Shown here in pieces: positions 52,499 through 60,930 of a DNA stretch of 64,000 nt. The first letter of the stretch is position 1. The number at the start of each line of letters is the position of its first letter. The translations under genes and the position numbers were made by a program. A model generated the notes under the pieces. That model saw only the letters and a list, made by a program, of their open reading frames with translations. It did not search any database and was not told the DNA's origin. Origin of the DNA: JBBQVS01 sp963792705 (GTDB lineage: Bacteria > Chloroflexota > Ktedonobacteria > Ktedonobacterales > Ktedonobacteraceae); the NCBI GenBank assembly GCA_963792705.1, contig CAWBXD010000014.1, forward strand, positions 496,001-560,000, in the 5' to 3' direction.

Positions 52499-53551
52499 TT
52501 AGAATTCAGCAAATACGTCTTGTTTCATCGAATGACAAGCACTTCTTTTGGCGTGTTGCATATGCACAAGGGAGAGGACGGGTGGTTGCTCTGCAACGTT
52601 GGTATACGAAGAACGCTCCTGATAATACACGTTACGCTGTGACGACATAGAAAATACGTTGTCAGACGACTGCTTCGCATGGCGTTTCGCTTCAGCCACA
52701 AGCACACCAATTTCGTCGAGGTTGTGAGGATGTCGCAACTGATTGTTGACAACACCAATTGAGAGGGAGACGAGTGGGAATTGATAAGCTCTTCCTTTGC
52801 GATCTACACCACTAATTGAGCCTCGTTCCAGGTCTTCTCTTCTATAGAGTGCCGTACTTTGTTCTTTATAGCGGTTAAGAATTTGTGTATACAAGAGTTG
52901 TGCTTTGTCAGGTGTAGTCATAATGAGGAAGTCGTCACCGCCTATATGTCCAACAAAATCAGTAACATTCCCAAGTTCATAGACAACACGTTGGCATACC
53001 TGCCCAACCAGCAAAATCATACTATTACCAGCAAGAAAACCATAGACATCATTGAATGCCTTAAAATTATCGAGATCGAGATAGAGAAGACTCCAGAGGT
53101 CTGAACTATTCAGTTTACTACTAATAGCACGCTCCAATTGTAGTCCACCCGGAAGTTGAGTAAGTGGAGAGAGCGATCCTTGCTGTGTACGTCTTAGTTG
53201 GCGACGAATTTGAGCGAGCAGTTCGTCAGTATCGAATGGTTTGGTAATATAGTTATCAACGCCCAGTTCAAAGGCTGTTGTTTTGTTCGAGTGAGATACA
53301 CAAGCACTAAGCACAATAATGGGAACATTCATTGTTTTAGGATGATCGCGCAGTTGCCTTACCACTTCATACCCATCAATACCGGGCAACATAATATCTA
53401 AAATAATGAGTTGCGGCATTTCACGAAGCGCAAATTGTACAGCATCTTCGCCGTTAAGGAGAGTAACAGTGTAATATCCTTCGATGTCTAGCGTTTCTTT
53501 GAGTAGTCCAGCGATGGTTGGTTCGTCCTCAACAACTAAAATGGTCGTCAT
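52499..53551 (-). CDS. receiver-GGDEF response regulator (GGDDF variant)
   Basis: 350 aa. Receiver: TTILVVEDEPTIAGLL, phosphoacceptor in LIILDIMLPGIDGYEVV, IIVLSACVS, NYITKPFDTDEL, all intact. The GGDEF-type domain starts around residue 130 (LTQLPGGLQLERAI, LLYLDLDNFKAFNDVYGFLA). The signature is HIGGDDFLIM, so the fourth position of GGDEF is Asp rather than Glu. Diguanylate cyclase activity is uncertain; it could be a c-di-GMP/GTP sensor or a weak cyclase. The C-terminal 60 residues are low-complexity. Confidence 0.88.
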   Translation of the reverse strand: MTTILVVEDEPTIAGLLKETLDIEGYYTVTLLNGEDAVQFALREMPQLIILDIMLPGIDGYEVVRQLRDHPKTMNVPIIVLSACVSHSNKTTAFELGVDNYITKPFDTDELLAQIRRQLRRTQQGSLSPLTQLPGGLQLERAISSKLNSSDLWSLLYLDLDNFKAFNDVYGFLAGNSMILLVGQVCQRVVYELGNVTDFVGHIGGDDFLIMTTPDKAQLLYTQILNRYKEQSTALYRREDLERGSISGVDRKGRAYQFPLVSLSIGVVNNQLRHPHNLDEIGVLVAEAKRHAKQSSDNVFSMSSQRNVYYQERSSYTNVAEQPPVLSLVHMQHAKRSACHSMKQDVFAEF

Positions 53552-54208
53552 ATGTGCTCCTGCCTCTACATTTTACAATACTCTAATATACTAGACCAAC
53601 GACAAAAGTGCTTTATCAAACATAGCACAATGTATCAAGGTTGTCTGTAGTGTATCTTTCAGTACCGTATCTTTACACATCATTGTGAAGTAGGCGCATT
53701 CTATGTTGTATACCCATCATTGGGTGCAGTGTAGTACGAGAAAAATGAAAAAATACTCCTGATGCAAAGTTTTCCCGATGCATTAGGCTACAGGCAACTA
53801 CGCACGTTTTGTATAACAACACCTGATGCAAGCAAGAAGTCCGAGGCAATCCGTCTCCCCAGATGGATGTCGCGCGGGTGAAAGCGAAAGCCGAAAAAAT
53901 AAAAGATCGTTATTCCTGCCGCAAAAATACGTAAATAGCGTAAGAAGTAGGCTCTGACATGATAGATATATTACATCTGTCATACTTAGTATAACATTCC
54001 TGAGCATACTTGCAAGGGTTTTGTTACACAAATTGCGTCACTTCGTAAAGATTTTCCAAAATCTCACATACTATGACTTTTGGGTATATATTATTACTTT
54101 CACATTTTTCCCCATGTGTCTTCATAAGACTAGTTGACGCATTGCCATTCCTGATATACTATGAGGTGGCGATAGTAGCAACTCGTATGGGGAGCGGAAG
54201 GGTAAATA
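53552..54208. other. 657-bp intergenic region, no gene assigned
   Basis: No supportable coding region on either strand. A G/C-richer patch near 53820-53900 (containing CAGATGGATGTCGCGCGGGT) differs from its A/T-rich surroundings and could be a remnant of a mobile element or a structured RNA; I could not identify it. Near 54053-54072 there is an imperfect palindrome GATTTTCCAAAATC followed by TCACAT on the plus strand, whose complement shares GTGAGATTTT with the leaders of binding proteins 2 and 3. The promoter for the next gene presumably lies in 54100-54200. Confidence 0.4.
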
Positions 54209-54880
54209 ATGACCTCATCTGCACAGGTCGAACGACCAATTACGTTTCATAGTAAGGGACAACCAACATTTCTCCTCGAAGGAATGCTTCATGTGCCCAG
54301 AAGAGCAGAGAATATGCCATGCATCATACTTTGTCACCCGCAACCTGCAAGCAGCGATATGAATGATACATTGACAGTAGCCCTGGCAAGAGGACTCGCG
54401 GATACAGGAATGCTTGCATTACGCTTTAACTTTCGAGGTGTGCAGAAGAGCCAAGGGCAACAGACAGACGGACGGCTAGAGCCGCTTGATTTAGCCGGAG
54501 CTATCAATGCAATAGTAAGAGTACCCGGCGTAAACCCAGCAAAGGTATGTGTTATTGGTCATGGTTTTGGAGCATATATCGCGCTTCTTTATGCACCTTT
54601 CGATCCGCGTATTCGCACTATTGTAGCAATAAGTTTACCACTTTTCCGCGCAACAAACGGTTTTCCCCGTCCATTTGAGCGTCCAAAGCTGTTTGTTACG
54701 GGCGAATTTGATGAAATCTGCCCACGCTACAAACTTGAGCCATTTGTTGAGCAGCAGACAGGCCCCAAAGGACTCAAGGTGATTACAGGGGCGCGTCATC
54801 TCATGCGCGGATATGAAGAGGCAACCGTTACAACAATTACGAAATATGTAAAGGCATGGGCGACAATGCCCGGAGTGTAA
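54209..54880 (+). CDS. alpha/beta hydrolase-fold protein lacking the nucleophile (GHGFG)
   Basis: 223 aa, related to dienelactone-hydrolase-like proteins with the block ILCHPQPASSDMNDTLTVAL and LRFNFRGVQKSQGQQTDGRL. The nucleophile elbow, normally G-x-S-x-G, reads CVIGHGFGAYIALL with Gly119 where Ser or Cys is expected (codon GGT). The acid (VTGEFDEICP) and His (ARHLM) positions are plausible. It is therefore probably catalytically inactive or uses another mechanism. The start is a purine-rich AGCGGAAG site away. The helicase gene follows after 7 bp. Confidence 0.85.
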   Translation: MTSSAQVERPITFHSKGQPTFLLEGMLHVPRRAENMPCIILCHPQPASSDMNDTLTVALARGLADTGMLALRFNFRGVQKSQGQQTDGRLEPLDLAGAINAIVRVPGVNPAKVCVIGHGFGAYIALLYAPFDPRIRTIVAISLPLFRATNGFPRPFERPKLFVTGEFDEICPRYKLEPFVEQQTGPKGLKVITGARHLMRGYEEATVTTITKYVKAWATMPGV

Positions 54881-54887
54881 ATACATT

Positions 54888-56588
54888 ATGAATCCCAGTA
54901 ACCCAATTATTGTTCAGAGTGATCGGACTATCTTGTTAGAAGTGGATCATCCACTACATGCTGAAGCAAGAGATGCACTTGCTCAATTTGCTGAATTAGA
55001 GAAGTCGCCAGAACATATTCACACCTATCGACTCTCGCCACTCTCTCTCTGGAATGCTGCTGCTGGCGGCATGAGTGCGGCAACCATTCTTGAGCTTTTA
55101 ACGCAGTATAGTAAGTATGCTATCCCTTCAAATATTGCAGTTGATATTCGTGAATATATTAGCCGTTATGGACGCATCAAACTCATTCGCGAAGGGGATG
55201 CGTTGTTACTAACCTCAGAAGATACGGCATTGATTGTTGAAGTCATGCACCATAAACGCACACAACCATATATCTTACGGCAAATAGACCGCAAAACGAT
55301 TCAGGTTGATGCATCGCGTCGTGGGCATATCAAGCAGTCACTCATTCATATGGGATTTCCTGCTGAAGATTTAGCAGGCTATACCGATGGTTCAGCACTT
55401 CCTCTCAAACTGGTTTCTCCAACACACTTGGGAAAGATTTTCGAGCCACGTACCTATCAGTATGCTGCTTCATCCGCTTTCTACGCAGGAGGTGCTCCAA
55501 GCGGCGGTAGCGGTGTTGTTGTCCTCCCGTGTGGTGCAGGAAAAACGATTGTGGGATTAGCCACAATGGCTGATATTCAACGTGCCACGCTTATCTTAAC
55601 TCCAAACACGGTCGCAGTGCGCCAGTGGATCAATGAAATCCTTGATAAGACCGATATTCCACGCGAAATGGTGGGCGAGTATACAGGGGATCGTAAAGAT
55701 ATCTGTCCCATCACGGTCAGCACCTATCAAATTCTTACCTACCGTCGCACCATCAAACACGAAGATGGCACAGAGGAAGAGACCTACCCACACTTCTCAC
55801 TCTTTACCAGTTATGACTGGGGGCTAATCGTGTATGACGAAGTACACCTACTTCCGGCACCAGTCTTTCGCGTCACTGCGGAAATCCAGGTGCGTCGTAG
55901 ACTCGGCCTCACCGCAACGCTTGTACGCGAAGATGGGCGCGAGGCAGATGTGTTTAGCCTGATTGGGCCTAAGAAGTACGATGTGCCGTGGCGTGAGCTA
56001 GAAAAGCAAGGCTGGATTGCAACGGCAGAGTGCCATGAGATTCGGGTTGGACTAAGTGAAGACGAGCAGATGAATTACGCAATGGCCGAGGTACGCGAGA
56101 AATATCGTATCGCCGCAGAGACACCAGCAAAAATATCAGTTGTACGTCACCTTGTGGAGCAACATGCAGACGACCAGATACTGATCATTGGACAATATAT
56201 CGACCAGCTCAAACTGCTTTCAGAAGAGTTAAATGCTCCGCTTCTTACGGGACGCACTCCAAATGGGCAACGCGAGAAGTTGTACGAGCAGTTCCGTCGG
56301 GGTGAAATCAAGCGTATGGTTGTCAGTAAGGTTGCGAATTTTGCAATTGACTTGCCTGATGCTAATGTTGCTATTCAAGTTTCGGGCACATTCGGTTCAC
56401 GACAAGAAGAGGCACAACGCCTAGGCCGTATCCTGCGCCCTAAAAGCGATGGCGGCTTGGCATACTTTTATTCGGTCGTGACGCGTGACACCCGTGACCA
56501 GGAATTTTCTGCTAATCGTCAATTGTTCCTTACTGAACAAGGTTATCGGTACGTCATCGAAGATGCAGAGGCATTACTTGCACTATAG
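54888..56588 (+). CDS. XPB/Rad25-like DEAH-box DNA helicase
   Basis: 566 aa. Helicase motif I VVVLPCGAGKTIVGLATMAD, motif II YDEVHLLPAPVFRV, motif III RLGLTATLVRED (the RED motif LVREDGRE is diagnostic of XPB), and motif VI EEAQRLGRILRPKSDGG are intact. The N-terminal about 200 residues correspond to the damage-recognition-type domain. In archaea and eukaryotes XPB acts in nucleotide excision repair and transcription; bacterial homologues are scattered and their roles are unclear. No Bax1-like nuclease gene is next to it here. Confidence 0.92.
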   Translation: MNPSNPIIVQSDRTILLEVDHPLHAEARDALAQFAELEKSPEHIHTYRLSPLSLWNAAAGGMSAATILELLTQYSKYAIPSNIAVDIREYISRYGRIKLIREGDALLLTSEDTALIVEVMHHKRTQPYILRQIDRKTIQVDASRRGHIKQSLIHMGFPAEDLAGYTDGSALPLKLVSPTHLGKIFEPRTYQYAASSAFYAGGAPSGGSGVVVLPCGAGKTIVGLATMADIQRATLILTPNTVAVRQWINEILDKTDIPREMVGEYTGDRKDICPITVSTYQILTYRRTIKHEDGTEEETYPHFSLFTSYDWGLIVYDEVHLLPAPVFRVTAEIQVRRRLGLTATLVREDGREADVFSLIGPKKYDVPWRELEKQGWIATAECHEIRVGLSEDEQMNYAMAEVREKYRIAAETPAKISVVRHLVEQHADDQILIIGQYIDQLKLLSEELNAPLLTGRTPNGQREKLYEQFRRGEIKRMVVSKVANFAIDLPDANVAIQVSGTFGSRQEEAQRLGRILRPKSDGGLAYFYSVVTRDTRDQEFSANRQLFLTEQGYRYVIEDAEALLAL

Positions 56589-56599
56589 CAGTGTATGCC

Positions 56600-56677
56600 A
56601 TTGTAGGGGCAATAGTTCATTACATCCTCGTCATGTATAGCTGAGACAAGAGCGTAATAAATTATTGTCCCTACAAT
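56600..56677. repeat. dispersed palindrome, 24-nt arms, loop shared with 1105-1160
   Basis: Arms 56600-56623 and 56654-56677 pair with a few mismatches and wobbles; the outer arm starts ATTGTAGGG. The 30-nt loop contains TCCTCGTCATGTATA and ACAAGAGC, matching the loop of the element after aat. It follows the XPB gene and precedes the thioredoxin-like gene on the same strand. Confidence 0.75.
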
Positions 56678-56750
56678 ATGGCTTGACATGCGCTCTTGTT
56701 GAGTGATATTTTGAGGAACAAGATAAATTTTAATAGAAGCAGAGGATGGC

Positions 56751-57086
56751 ATGGCAAAAAGCTACATTGACGTAACAAACGAGGATTTCATAGAAAAAGT
56801 TTTACAAGCACCTCAATTGGCAATAGTTAATTTTTCAGCAGATCAAGCAAGTGCAAGCCAAATATTAGAGCCAGAGTTTGAGGCGATCAGCAAAGAATAT
56901 CAGGGTAGAGCCTTGTTCGCTAAACTAGATGTTACGGGCCAGGAAGAGATTACCAAACAATGGAATATCGAAGGTGTTCCGACGCTTGTCTTCTTTAAGA
57001 GTGGGCAAGAAATTTATCGTATCAAGGGCATCATGATGCGAGACAAACTACGTCGTCAGATCGAAGGTGCTCTGCTCGCAAACTAA
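56751..57086 (+). CDS. thioredoxin-fold protein lacking the CxxC motif
   Basis: 111 aa, thioredoxin length. The fold landmarks are kept: NEDFIEKVLQAPQLAIVNFS, KLDVTGQEEITKQWNIEGVP and the cis-Pro in GVPTLVFFKSGQEI. At the active site the expected WCGPC is replaced: FSADQASASQILEP, with ASAS at residues 33-36 and no cysteine in the protein. It cannot do dithiol-disulfide exchange and is more likely a chaperone or scaffold. AGAGGATGGC precedes the ATG. Confidence 0.9.
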   Translation: MAKSYIDVTNEDFIEKVLQAPQLAIVNFSADQASASQILEPEFEAISKEYQGRALFAKLDVTGQEEITKQWNIEGVPTLVFFKSGQEIYRIKGIMMRDKLRRQIEGALLAN

Positions 57087-57140
57087 CCTTGTGAGTAGGG
57101 CATTCTTGTTTCTTTATTTTTCAGTTATGTGGAGGTTGAG

Positions 57141-58181
57141 TTGGTTGTGTCACATTTGTATCCTATTCGTTTAGAAGCATCATTGCACGAAACTATTTGG
57201 GGTGGTCGAAAGTTAGAGCGCGAGAGTTGGAAACAACTCCCTGATGGCGACGTAGCCATTGGGGAGGCGTGGGAAACAGAAGTCACTACCGTTGTACAGA
57301 ATGGCTCTCATCGAGGGCAGACGCTCGGCATGTTGGTTGACGAATGGGGAGAAGCATTGCTTGGAGAACAGGCAGTAGCAATCTTTGGGCTACGTTTTCC
57401 CTTACTCGCAAAGTTTATTGATGCAAACGCTAATCTTTCCGTACAGGTTCATCCAGAAGATACCTATGCCGCGCAACACGAAGGCGGCAAACTCGGCAAA
57501 ACTGAGTTTTGGTATATTCTAGCGGCAGAGCCTGGAGCAAAGATTGTGTATGGGTTTGCACAAGAGACACATCGAGAAGCAGTGCGACAGGCAATTGAAC
57601 GGGTGACGCTTGAAACACTTCTTCATGAAGAGCCTGTCTTTGCTGGTGATGTAGTCTTTGTTCCAGCAGGAACAGTGCATGCAATATGTAGTGGCGTCTT
57701 GCTCTACGAGTTACAAGAATATTCGGATGTAACCTATCGCATGTACGACTACGGACGACTTACGGCAACGGGCACACCACGCGAACTTCACGTTGAGCGG
57801 TCGTTAGATGTCTCACAGTATAACGCGACCCGTTCTGCTAAAGCAAAACCAGTGATGTTACCCACAGACGCTGGCTATGAAGAACGTTGCCTTGTAGCAT
57901 GTCGCTACTTCGTAACACGCGAACTTCTACTAAAAGAGGGGGCAAGCGTACAGAGGAACACTACAGGTAGTTGTGTTATTCTCTCTTCGCTGAGTGCCGA
58001 GGTGCGAGTCCAATACGGACATGAATTTGAACAAAACGAGGTAATAACTCGTGGGCAAACAATGATTTTACCGGCAGCACTAGGTACATATCGTATAGAA
58101 GGAAATGGCGCGCTTTTGTTCTCCTATGTACCAGCAGCTAATGATGCGGCATGGGCTGCATGGCGAAGCGCGAACAAATAA
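57141..58181 (+). CDS. manA: mannose-6-phosphate isomerase, class I
   Basis: Zinc enzyme that interconverts mannose 6-phosphate and fructose 6-phosphate. About 346 aa. Conserved blocks: ETIWGGRKLERESWKQLPDG, zinc ligands in LSVQVHPEDTYA and KTEFWYILAAEPGA, and VFVPAGTVHAICSGVLLYEL. The start is unclear: GGAGG at 57131-57135 suggests TTG 57141, but GTG 57147 is also possible. Its stop lies in the stem of a hairpin shared with the convergent gene. Confidence 0.93.
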   Translation: MVVSHLYPIRLEASLHETIWGGRKLERESWKQLPDGDVAIGEAWETEVTTVVQNGSHRGQTLGMLVDEWGEALLGEQAVAIFGLRFPLLAKFIDANANLSVQVHPEDTYAAQHEGGKLGKTEFWYILAAEPGAKIVYGFAQETHREAVRQAIERVTLETLLHEEPVFAGDVVFVPAGTVHAICSGVLLYELQEYSDVTYRMYDYGRLTATGTPRELHVERSLDVSQYNATRSAKAKPVMLPTDAGYEERCLVACRYFVTRELLLKEGASVQRNTTGSCVILSSLSAEVRVQYGHEFEQNEVITRGQTMILPAALGTYRIEGNGALLFSYVPAANDAAWAAWRSANK

Positions 58182-58240
58182 CAAGTGAGTGTTCACGCGC
58201 AGCATAATATCATGCTGCACATGAACACTCACTTGTTATT
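58177..58240. terminator. two-part hairpin containing both convergent stop codons
   Basis: Outer arms 58177-58195 and 58222-58240 (19 nt, perfect) and inner arms 58199-58205 and 58212-58218 (7 nt). The manA stop (58179-58181) and the stop of the convergent membrane protein gene (58236-58238) lie in opposite arms. Bidirectional terminator. Confidence 0.88.
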
Positions 58241-58685
58241 CTTTGCGACGCTTTTTGCGCTCTTCCTCAAGATCAGTGATAGTACCTTCGACAACATTCG
58301 GCTCTTCTGGCTCCGCTTCAGGCGGAAAAGAATAAAGTGGAGGAGGACGACGCGGGGAAGAAAAGGTGCGTTGCATGCGCCCCACATCAGCAAGAGTTTG
58401 AGAGATGGTTGTGCTTACATTAAGCGCGAACAGCACACCGTATAGCCCGCCCCACACAACCAGCCCAACCAGCAGCGTAATAACTCCCGCCACTATACCA
58501 TTTGTAATACCACTTACTCTAGCACTAAGATATGTTTCATAGATCACCATGCCAATAATGGGCAGCCAGAAAAAACGCACAAGAACTTTCAGTAGCCAGT
58601 GGAGAAACCACCACACAGCCTTTACTGGGTCGGAGGGCATATTCCACGGAGGAAGAAGCCCTCGCTTTTGTCTAATATTTCTCAT
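58236..58685 (-). CDS. small membrane protein, unknown function
   Basis: 149 aa. Two hydrophobic segments (VRFFWLPIIGMVIYETYL and GIVAGVITLLVGLVVWGGLY) in the N-terminal two-thirds, then an amphipathic helix with Asn/Ser and a C-terminal cytoplasmic-like tail rich in Pro and Glu ending EEERKKRRKE. No family recognised. AAGG and GAGG words precede the ATG. It is followed, on the other side of 88 bp, by the glycosyltransferase gene in the same direction. Confidence 0.75.
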   Translation of the reverse strand: MRNIRQKRGLLPPWNMPSDPVKAVWWFLHWLLKVLVRFFWLPIIGMVIYETYLSARVSGITNGIVAGVITLLVGLVVWGGLYGVLFALNVSTTISQTLADVGRMQRTFSSPRRPPPLYSFPPEAEPEEPNVVEGTITDLEEERKKRRKE

Positions 58686-58773
58686 TGCCTTAGCCTCGTT
58701 CGTACAGCACTCTCTGCACTAGTACGCATATTGTACCAGTGTCTGGGTACGAATACTAGTAGGGCTGTTTCTC

Positions 58774-60930
58774 TTAAGACGATGCGATAGGGATGGTCAG
58801 GGTATCGTATCCGAATGAGGTTTTCAAGGTCCGCCAAAGCGACGAAATGTCTCGATATGTCTCAAAAGAGATAGGTCCATAGGTGAGCGTATACGGATTA
58901 ACAGCAAAGGACTGTACTCTGATGTTGAGATCATTTTTTACCGACTTAGTTTGCTGTAAGGGTACAAGCAGTTGATCGCCAACTTGCATAGCAGTAAAGC
59001 CACATAAACTTCGCGTAGTGGGTTGAGTGCTCGCTGTAGTGGAGAATTGACTAACATTATACCCGTAAACTTTTTGATAGCTAGGTTGCGCCGAACGCAA
59101 GAGACGCCAGCGAGTGACAAGCCACGGACTTCCATTGAAGTTAAACGGCCGTGCAGAGGAATCCAGAAGTTGCAGGTCATTACTAAAGCTACTTGTGCTC
59201 ACAGCTTGTTCTGCCATCGGTTGCACAATATACAACTTAAATGGAGAACCACTTAACCTCTTCGGCATGGCAACGAGTGTTGCCTGTGTAAAATGTTTCA
59301 CGAGTGCCTCAGTGAATGGACTATACGGACCAATCAGCATAACCGCAGGTCCATTGCTACTACTGGGAAGAACGGCACATTTATATGATGAATCAAACAC
59401 CGTTGTTGGCGTTTGCGTCTGCTGACCGAGATAACGCAATGCAGCCTGTGTTGCGGGATCGGAGGAAATATAAAGACGTTTGAAATGATGCTGTTGCGAC
59501 AATTGATCTGCTTCATGTAAAGCATTTTGCAGCGAGTGCAGGTCTGAATAGTATGGATGTGAAAGGACCATATCGTTAAAGTTCCCACGCACTGTGTCAA
59601 GCACCCCTGCTAGGCTTCCTGCAAACTGTGCCACAATCAAGATGCATGCAAATACATAAACTCCATAACGCAAAAGTCTCGTCCATCCTAGAGAACCATG
59701 TGCCCATGTACTGATTTTTGCCAGGAATAAACCAATCAAGATAAAAGGTCCAGGCATTAAAATAATCATATAGTGTGCATATAGGCCAATAGAATGCCGC
59801 GTCAACACAAGAATAGGGAATACTTGCCAGATAAGCAATAGGAGCAGACCACATCTGTAGGGAGAAGCACGAAAATATATCAGGTAATCGCGTATCGTTG
59901 TCCACGCGTTTTTTTTCGTGCTATTCTTGATAGAAACCGGATTTGAGGTCGCACGTAACCAAAACGCAGATACAAAAGCGGTTATGGCACCACCTATCAC
60001 GAGAACAACCATTGCGTCTAGCGTCCATGCTAATGCTGGCACGAGTCCTCCCAGCAAAGTTTGTTTCCCCGGAAGATTGTTGTAGTCATATGGACTCAAA
60101 AAGAGTTGATAAAAAGTCCACGCCTTACCATCAATAAAAACGGGCTGTTTCGTCACATTAAGAAGCGTATGCACATCAATAAAATTTGTCGATACTTCCC
60201 ACAAGAGATACGGAAAGTAGGAAATAAAGACCGCAACAATGCCTAATGCGAGGTCACGCCAGCGTAAGGTTTTGGGTGCAAGAAGCAGTGCTACCCCCAA
60301 AGGAAATGCCATCATAATGCCAGAGGCATGCAGTTGAACAAGGATACCAAGTAAAAAAAGCGCAGGGGCTAACCAGCCTTTTTTGCGCTCCACAACTCCC
60401 CAAAAGAGGGCAAAGAGGAAGAGTACTGTAAGGATAGGAAGAAGGTTTTGGTTCCAAATAAAACGTGAGTAAAAGATAGGCCGTGCGGCAACAGCATACA
60501 GTAACGCACTAATGGTTGCTGCCACGCGTCCATAATAACGACGCACAAATACATACGTGAGCAAGACCGAGAGGGTCATCAGGACGCCAACCATGACCGC
60601 CCCCCAGAGGGGGTCGGCACTAAAAGCGGCCGGCAGCATAAAGAAATAGATAATCGCAGGTGGGTTATAGATATGGATAGAGGCAATGTTACTTGTTGCG
60701 ACGAGGAGACCATGACTCACGGCATCGTGAGCCATCCGAAACACAGCAGCTTGATCGTCATCGAACTCTGTAGTATCTATACGGTACAACCGTAAAAAAC
60801 CTGCTACAAGAACTATAAGATAAATCTCCCAGCTTAGAAGCCAGGAGCGGAGCATCGCGGAACGGTTCGCCAACTTCTCTTTTGCTTCAAGTGAAAGTGG
60901 TAGGCGATGCTCTGTAGGTGTAAGACTCAT
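58774..60930 (-). CDS. integral-membrane glycosyltransferase, ArnT/PMT-like (GT39/GT83 type)
   Basis: 718 aa. Multi-pass membrane protein with about ten hydrophobic helices. The first luminal loop contains the acidic motif LYRIDTTEFDDDQAAVFRMA, as in enzymes that use polyprenyl-phosphate-linked sugars; AARPIFYSRFIWNQNLLPIL follows in the family order. The C-terminal about 250 residues form a soluble extracytoplasmic domain. Sugar and acceptor are unknown. The start ATG overlaps the thrC stop as ATGA, which couples it to amino-acid genes without a clear functional reason. Confidence 0.85.
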   Translation of the reverse strand: MSLTPTEHRLPLSLEAKEKLANRSAMLRSWLLSWEIYLIVLVAGFLRLYRIDTTEFDDDQAAVFRMAHDAVSHGLLVATSNIASIHIYNPPAIIYFFMLPAAFSADPLWGAVMVGVLMTLSVLLTYVFVRRYYGRVAATISALLYAVAARPIFYSRFIWNQNLLPILTVLFLFALFWGVVERKKGWLAPALFLLGILVQLHASGIMMAFPLGVALLLAPKTLRWRDLALGIVAVFISYFPYLLWEVSTNFIDVHTLLNVTKQPVFIDGKAWTFYQLFLSPYDYNNLPGKQTLLGGLVPALAWTLDAMVVLVIGGAITAFVSAFWLRATSNPVSIKNSTKKNAWTTIRDYLIYFRASPYRCGLLLLLIWQVFPILVLTRHSIGLYAHYMIILMPGPFILIGLFLAKISTWAHGSLGWTRLLRYGVYVFACILIVAQFAGSLAGVLDTVRGNFNDMVLSHPYYSDLHSLQNALHEADQLSQQHHFKRLYISSDPATQAALRYLGQQTQTPTTVFDSSYKCAVLPSSSNGPAVMLIGPYSPFTEALVKHFTQATLVAMPKRLSGSPFKLYIVQPMAEQAVSTSSFSNDLQLLDSSARPFNFNGSPWLVTRWRLLRSAQPSYQKVYGYNVSQFSTTASTQPTTRSLCGFTAMQVGDQLLVPLQQTKSVKNDLNIRVQSFAVNPYTLTYGPISFETYRDISSLWRTLKTSFGYDTLTIPIASS

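Noticed and set aside
53798..54031. 77-aa minus-strand ORF in the 53.5-54.2 kb gap
   Set aside because: No ribosome-binding site, biased Cys/Leu composition and no recognisable family; not reported as a gene.
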